Source: Planctomycetota bacterium (lineage in GTDB: Bacteria > Planctomycetota > Planctomycetia > Pirellulales > Thermoguttaceae). Taken from it: a stretch of DNA of 5,510 nt. The stretch lies in the NCBI GenBank assembly GCA_023397045.1, contig JAEWUR010000255.1, positions 1 through 5,510 of the forward strand, written 5' to 3'. Of the stretch, positions 1-5,197 are shown piece by piece (position 1 is the stretch's first letter; each line of letters begins with the position of its first letter). The notes beneath the pieces are model-generated. The model ran no database searches. It worked only from the letters and a program-made list of their open reading frames with translations, and was not told the origin of the DNA. Made by a program: the position numbers and the translations under genes.

Positions 1-248
1 GCTCCGAATTCCCCGAATTCGCGTCGAGAATTGTGGACATCCGGCTCGCTCGGTGGGTACGATGGAAGGTGTCCCCCGAAGCGGAGCGAAGTCGTTTCGA
101 CATCCCGTGTTACGACCGACTCATTGATTGCGACGAAAAAAAATGTCCAATTTCGCTTTCGAAATTGGGTTTCTCTATGTACGCAGGAAATCACGTCGTC
201 CCGTTTGTGACATTGGCAGCCTGATTGGGCAGCGAGAGCCGACACGCC
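1..248. other. Upstream non-coding region
   Basis: No convincing gene is visible before the sigma factor. A 63-codon open frame (33-224) starts with GTG/TTG-like context, lacks a ribosome site, has no recognisable domain and stops at TGA 222-224, just before the sigma frame opens; I read it as chance. The region holds two GAATTC palindromes nine bases apart (6-11 and 15-20), a short inverted repeat GTCG-TTT-CGAC (91-101), and a terminator-like hairpin at 147-168 that is listed separately. I could not identify a confident -35/-10 promoter for the operon; it should lie between about 170 and 240 if the hairpin ends an upstream transcript. Confidence 0.5.
136..176. terminator. A-tract / hairpin / T-rich element, probable (bidirectional?) intrinsic terminator
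   Basis: A perfect 9-bp stem, CCAATTTCG (147-155) with CGAAATTGG (160-168), closes on a four-base CTTT loop. It is preceded by eight A residues (136-143) and followed by a T-rich stretch, GTTTCTCT (169-176). Read on the + strand it would end a gene lying before the window; read on the - strand the same hairpin is followed closely by eight T residues. The stem is AT-rich in its centre, so strength is uncertain. It could instead be a leader structure or a protein-binding palindrome upstream of the sigma gene. Confidence 0.55.
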
Positions 249-779
249 ATGCAACGCTCGGACAACAAACATGAGCAATTTGTAGCGAACTGGACTCGCT
301 GCGAGCCGCGAGTCTTCGCTTACATCTATACGATTTTGCCCAACTGGGCGGATGCCCAAGATGTGCTCCAAGAAACGAGCGTCGTCCTCTGGCAGAAACT
401 CGACGAATTTTCGCCCGGCACCGATTTCGTTCGCTGGGCATGTCGTGTCGCGTTTTTCGAAGTCCAAAAGCACCGCTATCGCCATCTTGCGGAACAAAAT
501 CACCTAAGCGACCTGTTCGTCGATCTGCTGGCGAAGCGAATGGAAGATCATTCGGACGAACTCCACGCGATTATGGCCGCCCTTGGGCCATGCACCGAAA
601 AACTGAAGCCCGGCGAACGCGACCTGGTCCACCGACATTACGTCTTGGGGATGACCGTCAAATCGGTGGCCGAACAACAAGGCAATTCGTCGGAAGCGGC
701 GTACAAATCGCTCCAAAGAGCCCGCCGCAAGCTGTTCGATTGCATCCGCCGCGCACTGCGTCGAGAGGAATCGAAATGA
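249..779 (+). CDS. ECF-type RNA polymerase sigma factor (Rhodopirellula/Verrucomicrobium family)
   Basis: A 176-residue protein with the two-domain layout of an ECF sigma factor. Region 2 covers about residues 11-80, with the region 2.2-like core DAQDVLQETSVVLWQK (35-50) and the DNA-melting/-10 recognition stretch FVRWACRVAFFEVQKHRYR (60-78). Region 4 covers about 108-172, with the helix-turn-helix LVHRHYVLGMTVKSVAEQQG and the recognition part EAAYKSLQRARRKL (149-162). The spacing matches the small planctomycete ECF family. It is expected to direct RNA polymerase in the cytoplasm to a narrow set of promoters. I chose ATG 249; the frame opens just before at TTG 225, right after a stop, which would add eight residues that do not belong to the domain. 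A weak GAGAG lies at about 234-238. The stop overlaps the next start (ATGA), so it is coupled to the FecR/LamG gene, its likely regulator. The family call is firm; its target genes are inferred only from position. Confidence 0.93.
   Translation: MQRSDNKHEQFVANWTRCEPRVFAYIYTILPNWADAQDVLQETSVVLWQKLDEFSPGTDFVRWACRVAFFEVQKHRYRHLAEQNHLSDLFVDLLAKRMEDHSDELHAIMAALGPCTEKLKPGERDLVHRHYVLGMTVKSVAEQQGNSSEAAYKSLQRARRKLFDCIRRALRREESK
763..770 (+). promoter_or_regulatory. Ribosome binding site for the FecR/LamG gene
   Basis: GAGAGGAA lies five bases before ATG 776, inside the end of the sigma gene. It fixes the start of the FecR/LamG protein at 776 rather than at any of the upstream starts in the same long open frame, which runs back to 440 only as a shadow of the sigma gene. 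Confidence 0.75.
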
Positions 780-2683
780 CCTCGAATCCAAAACGACTCG
801 ACGAACTGCTCGATCGGATCGACCGTTTCTGCGACGGCGATTCGAGCCAGGACGACCTTGCTCGCCTCGAAGAACTTGCTTCGAGCGATGAGGAGTTGTG
901 CTGGGCGTATATCTGCTACTCTCACCTGTGCGCGGGGCTGCGTTGGACTCCGCCGCCGGATTCGGTCTTGCCCTCGGAACATCCGATGGCCGATGAGCAT
1001 GACGACCTCGAAATGGCCGCACGGAACATTCCGCCTCCTATTTCCGTGACGTCCTCCCTTCTGAATGCGGCGTCCAGCTACGTCTCTTCTGGATGGCCGG
1101 TCGCCTATTTCGTTGCGGCCGTCGTGCTCGGGATCGGCGCTCTGATAGGGGCGTTCACCTATGTGTCGCAGCCTGCATCCTTGGCCAGGGTGTCACATCC
1201 GACGGCAAACGACCGAAACCTCTCCGCCATCGAGACGCGACCGATCGGCCGGATCACCGGCATCGTGGACTGTAAGTGGGCGAAAGGTTCAACGTTCAAG
1301 GCTCAAGGTCCGAGGTCGGGGCAGATTCACACGGGATCGCCCACGGCCATCGGTGACCGTTTCCAACTCGTTTCCGGGCTGTTGGAAATCTCGTACAACA
1401 GTGGCGCACGGGTCCTCTTGCAGGGGCCGGTGACGTATGAAGTGGATTCGGCCAACGGCGGATATCTGTCGATGGGAAAACTGACCGCGCGGGTGGAAAC
1501 GGGGCAGGAAAAAGTGGCCAGTGGTCAGTGGCCAGTGGTCGGTGAAAGGCCGGGCGCGTCCGACATTCATCATTCATCATTCACCATTCATCCTTCACCC
1601 TCTCTACCCACTATCCACCATCCACTATTCACTATCCAGACTCCCACCGCCGCCGTCACCGACATCGGCACGGAATTCGGCGTTGAAGTGGATAAGGAAG
1701 GCGTCACGACGTCGCACGTGTTCCGCGGAATCGTCGAAGTTCAGGGTATCTCACCCCAGGGCAAGCTGAACGGCTCGGCCGTTCGATTGGTCGAAAACGA
1801 GACCGTCCGCGTGGAGAAGACAAGCCAGGGCGAGAAACCGGCCATCGTTGTTCAACGCGAAAAACCGACCGAATCCGCTTTTGTCGCATTCGATCGATTA
1901 CAGAAAGCCTCGAAGGAAAAGGATCTCGCGCCGTTGCGGCGTTGGCAAGCCCACAGCCGGATCGTGCGGGACGACCCGGCCATGCTCGCGTATTACACGT
2001 TCGAAACAAGAGGCGGCGATAGTTGGATTTTGCAGAACGCGGCGACAACCGGTTCCGCCTTGGACGCGCAAATCGAGGGCCCCTTGTGGACGTTCGGGCG
2101 TTTTCCCGGCAAGTCGGCGTTGCGGTTCCGAGGGCCGGGCACTCCCGACAGGGTCGTCCTGCCCGAGCAACAGCGGTTCAACTTCACGACGCCGTTTTCC
2201 ATCGCCGTATGGTTCAAAGCCGCTCCGTTCCATGCCGGCTCGATCCCTTCGCTGATTTCGAAGAGCACGGCATGGCGGCTGCAACGTTTCGCCAACGACA
2301 CCAACGCACTTACGATTGACACGGCCATTCATTCCATCGATGGAAACAACTACGACCTGTCGCCATTGCCTCGGACCGTCGTGACCGATGGCCGTTGGCA
2401 CCTTGCCGTTGTGGTTATCGAACCCGGGGAGACCAGCCATCGAAAGCGTCTTTACATCGACGGGCGTCTTGAGGGCCAAGTCGAGATCCCGGTTCCGCTG
2501 GCGAAGAACGACGACCCCGTGTGGATTGGCCAGAGCAGCATGATTTCCGATCGCGAGTTTGACGGATTGATCGACGAAGTGGCGATTCTCGCCCGAACGC
2601 TTTCGGAGCAGGAAATCAAAGCGATGTATGACGCCGGCAATCCAGCCAACACATCGTCAGGAGAGGCGAATCATGACAGGTAG
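776..2683 (+). CDS. Membrane FecR-like protein with C-terminal LamG domain (candidate anti-sigma factor / sensor)
   Basis: A 635-residue protein. Residues 7-57 form a helical cytoplasmic segment ([18 protein letters not shown] to LRW) typical of planctomycete FecR proteins encoded next to ECF sigma factors. One membrane helix lies at about 107-129. A FecR-type domain follows (about 155-350), with the hallmark [12 protein letters not shown] (294-305) and [10 protein letters not shown] (314-323). The C-terminal half (about 403-622) is a concanavalin-like LamG domain: [43 protein letters not shown] and [20 protein letters not shown] are its usual strands. Predicted topology is N-terminus in the cytoplasm, FecR and LamG outside. 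By analogy with FecI/FecR it would control the preceding sigma factor; the LamG part could bind a glycan. There is no classic HxxxCxxC zinc anti-sigma motif, but Cys19, 42, 47 and 52 are unusual. A repeat-encoded insert of about 40 residues (about 246-289) splits the FecR domain. Start ATG 776 overlaps the sigma stop. The domain call is strong; anti-sigma function is inferred. Confidence 0.9.
   Translation: MTSNPKRLDELLDRIDRFCDGDSSQDDLARLEELASSDEELCWAYICYSHLCAGLRWTPPPDSVLPSEHPMADEHDDLEMAARNIPPPISVTSSLLNAASSYVSSGWPVAYFVAAVVLGIGALIGAFTYVSQPASLARVSHPTANDRNLSAIETRPIGRITGIVDCKWAKGSTFKAQGPRSGQIHTGSPTAIGDRFQLVSGLLEISYNSGARVLLQGPVTYEVDSANGGYLSMGKLTARVETGQEKVASGQWPVVGERPGASDIHHSSFTIHPSPSLPTIHHPLFTIQTPTAAVTDIGTEFGVEVDKEGVTTSHVFRGIVEVQGISPQGKLNGSAVRLVENETVRVEKTSQGEKPAIVVQREKPTESAFVAFDRLQKASKEKDLAPLRRWQAHSRIVRDDPAMLAYYTFETRGGDSWILQNAATTGSALDAQIEGPLWTFGRFPGKSALRFRGPGTPDRVVLPEQQRFNFTTPFSIAVWFKAAPFHAGSIPSLISKSTAWRLQRFANDTNALTIDTAIHSIDGNNYDLSPLPRTVVTDGRWHLAVVVIEPGETSHRKRLYIDGRLEGQVEIPVPLAKNDDPVWIGQSSMISDREFDGLIDEVAILARTLSEQEIKAMYDAGNPANTSSGEANHDR
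1513..1547 (+). repeat. Heptanucleotide tandem repeat, AGTGGYC block
   Basis: Four exact 7-base units alternate AGTGGCC, AGTGGTC, AGTGGCC, AGTGGTC (1513-1540), followed by a diverged GGTGAAA (1541-1547). The block lies inside the FecR coding sequence and reads as VASGQWPVV without a stop. It resembles in style the short heptanucleotide repeats known mainly from intergenic DNA of cyanobacteria; I cannot assign it to a named family. A 17-base GC-rich spacer (1548-1564) separates it from the second block. Confidence 0.9.
1565..1648 (+). repeat. Heptanucleotide tandem repeat, ATTCATC / TCCACTA block
   Basis: Twelve consecutive 7-base steps can be laid out: ATTCATC twice, ATTCACC, ATTCATC, CTTCACC, CTCTCTA, CCCACTA, TCCACCA, TCCACTA, TTCACTA, and decaying TCCAGAC and TCCCACC. 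Three units make 21 bases, so the protein shows a seven-residue echo: IHHSSFT (264-270), IHPSPSL (271-277), IHHPLFT (280-286). The reverse complement of TCCACTA shares AGTGG with the left block, and GGTGAA (1541-1546) pairs exactly with TTCACC (1594-1599), so the two blocks form an imperfect inverted arrangement. The last units merge into the real domain at [14 protein letters not shown]. Confidence 0.88.
2659..2666 (+). promoter_or_regulatory. Ribosome binding site for the DUF1559 gene
   Basis: AGGAGAGG lies six bases before ATG 2673, within the last codons of the FecR/LamG gene. It favours ATG 2673 over the earlier in-frame ATG 2628, which lies inside the LamG domain, and over ATG 2694. Confidence 0.8.
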
Positions 2684-3677
2684 ATTGTCACGAATGAAAC
2701 GATGCCCGGGGACAAGCCCCTGTGATCGAACCAACCTGAAGCGAGTCGCTTTCACCTTGGTTGAGTTACTTGTGGTGATCACGATCATCGGCATTTTGAT
2801 CGCGTTATTGTTGCCCGCGGTCCAATCGGCTCGCGAAGCCGCTCGGAGAATGCAATGCGCCAACAACCTGAAACAACTCGGCTTGGGATTGCATCTTTTC
2901 ATCGAGGCTCGCGAACATCTGCCGGCCGGAATGTTCTACTTCGATCCGCCCACAAACGGCGTTCCGGGCTGGGCTTGGTCCTCCTATGTGCTCCCTTATC
3001 TGGAAAATGAGAATGTCTCGACGATGATCGACTTCACCCAGGGCTACAACGTGAATACGCCCCAAAACATCGCGGTTCTAAGAACCTTGCTTTCCGTGTA
3101 TGAGTGCCCCAGCGCAGCGCCGTCGAAGCTGGTGACGTGTTGCAGGTTCATTCCCGGGCCGGAGGACGCTGGCCGGGCCGACTACTCCGCGATAGCCACG
3201 CATACGAGCGACGACTATGCCTCGACGGGCAAAGGGTCCGGCTGCATGTTCAATAGCTCTGCCATCAGGCCCGCCGACATCACCGACGGTACGAGCCAGA
3301 CATTGCTGCTTGGCGAGAGCATTATCGAGGACGAACAATGGAAGCAAACGGCCGGGCCGGATTACTGTCCCAACGCACAATGCAACATCGGAAAACTCTG
3401 GGCGGCCGAAAACCGCATAACGACCTATTGGGGCGTCAATCAACATCCGACCATCGATCAGGCGGGCGTCCAAAGCCTCCATCCCGGAGGAGCGAATTTC
3501 GCCTTTGCCGACGGGCACGTCTCATTCCTGAGCGATAACATCCGTCAATCGACCCTCTGGGCCATCACCACCCGTGGTCCCGGCGAAGTGAAGAGCGGAG
3601 ACGTTGACTCGATGGGCAATCAGATACTTCCGGTGGGGTCGTATGGCGGCGAGATCATCATGGAATCCTATGAATAG
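2673..3677 (+). CDS. DUF1559 / H-X9-DG prepilin-like protein
   Basis: A 334-residue protein with a type IV pilin-like N-terminus: a basic leader of 26 residues, then [31 protein letters not shown] in outline (from Phe27), with the invariant Glu31 at position +5 after the predicted prepilin peptidase cut. The residue before the cut is Ala26, not the common Gly. The stretch to about residue 75 ([19 protein letters not shown]) is the DUF1559 signature. The C-terminal part has the H-X9-DG motif: His270, nine residues, then Asp280-Gly281 in [23 protein letters not shown] (143-147) and [15 protein letters not shown] (202-216) are also usual for the family, and the length is typical. Such proteins are highly multiplied in planctomycetes and are thought to be pseudopilin-like envelope proteins; their function is not settled. 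Its start overlaps the FecR/LamG end by 11 bases, so it belongs to the same operon. A short GGGG-ACAAG-CCCC hairpin sits in the leader coding region (2708-2720). Confidence 0.93.
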   Translation: MTGRLSRMKRCPGTSPCDRTNLKRVAFTLVELLVVITIIGILIALLLPAVQSAREAARRMQCANNLKQLGLGLHLFIEAREHLPAGMFYFDPPTNGVPGWAWSSYVLPYLENENVSTMIDFTQGYNVNTPQNIAVLRTLLSVYECPSAAPSKLVTCCRFIPGPEDAGRADYSAIATHTSDDYASTGKGSGCMFNSSAIRPADITDGTSQTLLLGESIIEDEQWKQTAGPDYCPNAQCNIGKLWAAENRITTYWGVNQHPTIDQAGVQSLHPGGANFAFADGHVSFLSDNIRQSTLWAITTRGPGEVKSGDVDSMGNQILPVGSYGGEIIMESYE

Positions 3678-4092
3678 AGCCATTTTCAGCATCTGGATCG
3701 CAGCATCTCTCCTGACGGCAGGTTGTGCGAAGCCGGTTGCAAGGGAATTGCATGGAACGGTCACCTGCCGGGGTGAAGCGGCATCGGCGGGGCGAGTTTC
3801 TTTGATTCCCATACAGAGCAATGAACGGGCCGTTTACTCCGCCCGGATCGTCGATGGGCGGTATCGAGTTAGCTTGTGGGGAGGCGCGCCGACCGGCACA
3901 TACCGCGTCGAGGTCGACGCGAAGCGGAAGACGGGCCGAAGGATCCAAGGATTCAACGGCGTCGAAACCACCATGGTCGACGAAGAAGTTCGCCTCGGCC
4001 CCGAAATCTACGCGGGCGGAAACTCGCCCCTGATCATCGAACTCGACACCGACTCCGATGAACAGTTTAACATCGTTTTGCCCGACTCTTGA
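3670..4092 (+). CDS. Small lipoprotein with predicted Ig/transthyretin-like beta-sandwich
   Basis: A 140-residue protein. Residues 1-18 form a lipoprotein signal peptide ([18 protein letters not shown]) with the lipobox ending at Cys19, so the mature protein should be lipid-anchored in the envelope. The rest has the pattern of small planctomycete carboxypeptidase-regulatory-like proteins: a [21 protein letters not shown] strand pair (28-48), [14 protein letters not shown] (56-69), GTYRVEVDA (76-84), then a C-terminal part rich in acidic residues ([17 protein letters not shown]). Such proteins commonly follow DUF1559 genes in planctomycetes; no enzymatic role is visible. ATG 3670 lies within the last codons of the DUF1559 gene (8-base overlap) and lacks a good ribosome site, so translation is probably coupled. 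The open frame extends back to 3604, but that extension would lack the signal peptide at the N-terminus. Lipoprotein nature is likely; precise role unknown. Confidence 0.85.
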   Translation: MNRAIFSIWIAASLLTAGCAKPVARELHGTVTCRGEAASAGRVSLIPIQSNERAVYSARIVDGRYRVSLWGGAPTGTYRVEVDAKRKTGRRIQGFNGVETTMVDEEVRLGPEIYAGGNSPLIIELDTDSDEQFNIVLPDS

Positions 4093-4118
4093 CGGTCGGA
4101 TCTGAATAGGCGTATCGA
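4089..4118 (+). promoter_or_regulatory. Possible sigma70-type promoter for the PEP-CTERM gene
   Basis: TTGACG (4089-4094), overlapping the lipoprotein stop, is followed after 18 bases by TATCGA (4113-4118). The -35 part is close to consensus, the -10 part poor. It is positioned to drive the PEP-CTERM gene with a leader of about 100 bases. It could be chance, and an ECF-dependent promoter would not look like this. Confidence 0.25.
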
Positions 4119-4164
4119 TCAGCGAGAAGAAAGGCCATCGCACGGGTTATTCATGCACGATAGG

Positions 4165-4182
4165 TCGTCGGCAGCCCGACGA
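4165..4182 (+). promoter_or_regulatory. Hairpin in the leader of the PEP-CTERM gene
   Basis: TCGTCGG (4165-4171) pairs perfectly with CCGACGA (4176-4182) over a CAGC loop. No T-run follows, so it is not a standard terminator; it lies 40 bases before the start codon at 4222. It may stabilise the mRNA, attenuate readthrough from the upstream operon, or have no role. Confidence 0.4.
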
Positions 4183-4208
4183 TGGTCAAAGGATGTATTT
4201 CTAATTCC

Positions 4209-4214
4209 AGGAGA
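4209..4214 (+). promoter_or_regulatory. Ribosome binding site for the PEP-CTERM gene
   Basis: AGGAGA lies seven bases before ATG 4222. It selects this start over the in-frame ATG 4153, whose 23 additional residues precede the signal peptide and include the hairpin region. Confidence 0.8.
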
Positions 4215-4221
4215 TCCAGTC

Positions 4222-5004
4222 ATGGTACGTTTCCAGTTGCGTCATGCGTTGTGTTTTGCAGCGGCGTTTGCGGTCCTTGCACTCGCGGCCAACCCGGCCC
4301 AAGCCGACCTTACGATCGGTTCCGAGATTTTCAATGAAGAATTCAGTGGGACCGCATTGGATTCAGGAGTCTGGGAGGCCGAGATCGGCGGGGGCGGGTC
4401 GATCAGCGTGAATGGCGGTTCGGCCCGCTTCACAACGCCGACCGGCAGTGGTAATGCCTATGCCACGAGCCTGAACACACTGGATTTCAGCAGTTCGCCC
4501 AACCAGTGGGGCGCTGAGGTCGCCTTCAACCTGTTCGGTGCCTACAGCAGTTGGAGTCCCAGCCGACACTACGTCCTTCTGAATGGGTTGTCCACGTCGA
4601 CGGAAAACGGCTGGACCAATCAGGGCTTCGACCTACGGACGCTCCGCGAGGACAGCGAGCATTTCAGTCTCGCTTGGAACGGCTGGGACAACGATGGCGA
4701 GCGTAATCCAACCCCGGTTGCAACCGGCGTTTTAACCGGCGTTGCCCATACGGTACAGCTCCTCCGCAAGGCGAATGACACCGTCGACATTTACCTGGAT
4801 GGCGCTTTGGTCAGCAACCAGGATCTGATTGGCGGCGTCAATCCGGCCCAACTCCGTCTGGGCGACATCACGGGTTCCGTTGAATGCGACGTGTCGTACG
4901 ACTCGATCAAGATTGGCACGGCCGTACCCGAACCGGCTTCCATTATTATGGTGGTGTGGTCCGCTATCGGTCTTCTGGCCTACGCATGGCGGAGGCACAA
5001 ATAG
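4222..5004 (+). CDS. PEP-CTERM surface protein with LamG-like (concanavalin A-like) domain
   Basis: A 260-residue secreted protein. A signal peptide covers residues 1-28 (basic start MVRFQLRH, hydrophobic core CFAAAFAVLALAA, cleavage after AQA before Asp29). The mature part (about 35-233) looks like a concanavalin-type beta-sandwich: NEEFSGTALDSGVWEAEIG is the usual opening strand of laminarinase-like and LamG-like domains, SVNGGSARFTT follows, and HTVQLLRKANDTVDIYLDGALV (176-197) matches the paired strands near the end of such domains. I see no clear catalytic EXDXXE motif, so binding rather than cleavage is more likely. The C-terminus is a PEP-CTERM sorting signal: VPEPAS (235-240), a hydrophobic helix (241-255) and the basic tail WRRHK. 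Known PEP-CTERM proteins are sorted by an exosortase; none is encoded in this window. It lies 129 bases after the lipoprotein gene and ends just before an intrinsic terminator, so it may be the last gene of the operon or a separate unit. The PEP-CTERM call is strong, the lectin-like fold moderate. Confidence 0.88.
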   Translation: MVRFQLRHALCFAAAFAVLALAANPAQADLTIGSEIFNEEFSGTALDSGVWEAEIGGGGSISVNGGSARFTTPTGSGNAYATSLNTLDFSSSPNQWGAEVAFNLFGAYSSWSPSRHYVLLNGLSTSTENGWTNQGFDLRTLREDSEHFSLAWNGWDNDGERNPTPVATGVLTGVAHTVQLLRKANDTVDIYLDGALVSNQDLIGGVNPAQLRLGDITGSVECDVSYDSIKIGTAVPEPASIIMVVWSAIGLLAYAWRRHK

Positions 5005-5021
5005 CCCGAATTGCCCAACGG

Positions 5022-5037
5022 CCTGCGAACACGCAGG
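5022..5037 (+). other. Small hairpin before the terminator
   Basis: CCTGCG (5022-5027) and CGCAGG (5032-5037) form a perfect 6-bp stem with an AACA loop, 17 bases after the PEP-CTERM stop and three bases before the main terminator stem. It may protect the mRNA 3' end or be part of a compound terminator. Confidence 0.5.
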
Positions 5038-5040
5038 ATC

Positions 5041-5085
5041 CCCGGTGGGGCCGGCCGAAACCGCCCCGCCGGGAGTCTTTTCTCT
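5041..5085 (+). terminator. Strong intrinsic terminator after the PEP-CTERM gene
   Basis: CCCGGTGGGGC (5041-5051) pairs with GCCCCGCCGGG (5063-5073) over 11 bp with one G-T wobble and an 11-base loop. The stem is followed after two bases by TCTTTTCTCT (5076-5085). Stem GC content, length and the T-rich tail fit a Rho-independent terminator that separates the PEP-CTERM gene from the next one. Confidence 0.85.
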
Positions 5086-5099
5086 CATGCAGAGAAAGG
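5077..5099 (+). other. Hairpin that sequesters the terminator T-tract
   Basis: CTTTTCTCT (5077-5085) can pair with AGAGAAAGG (5091-5099) over nine base pairs, one of them a wobble, with a CATGC loop. It contains the T-rich tail of the preceding terminator. It forms only in transcripts that read through, so it might mark or stabilise readthrough RNA or the 5' region of the next transcript; a role is not shown. Confidence 0.4.
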
Positions 5100-5197
5100 C
5101 CTTGCCTAATGCCAACGCCGGCAATTGCGTCACACAACATCATTCGGCGTGGGTTATCCTCATGCCTACATCGCAGAACATTCTCCAAGAGGTCATC

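Noticed and set aside
4..21. Tandem 9-base repeat CCGAATTCC/CCGAATTCG with two EcoRI-type palindromes
   Set aside because: Only two units at the very edge of the window; too little to call a repeat element or operator.
33..224. Possible 63-residue protein upstream of the sigma gene
   Set aside because: No ribosome site or recognisable domain, and it spans the terminator-like hairpin at 147-168.
440..775. N-terminal extension of 112 codons to the FecR/LamG gene, in another frame of the sigma gene
   Set aside because: It is Arg/Pro-rich shadow sequence of the sigma gene; the strong ribosome site at 763-770 and the domain start fix ATG 776.
1513..1648. CRISPR array
   Set aside because: Repeat units are only 7 bases with no unique spacers, and the stretch is in frame inside a gene.
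1898..2479. Open frame of 193 codons on the - strand opposite the LamG domain
   Set aside because: The + strand encodes a clear LamG domain here; the - strand translation shows no domain and has shadow-like composition.
5125..5160. Promoter TTGCGT ... TATCCT before the hydrolase-like gene
   Set aside because: The spacer is 24 bases, too long for a sigma70-type promoter.
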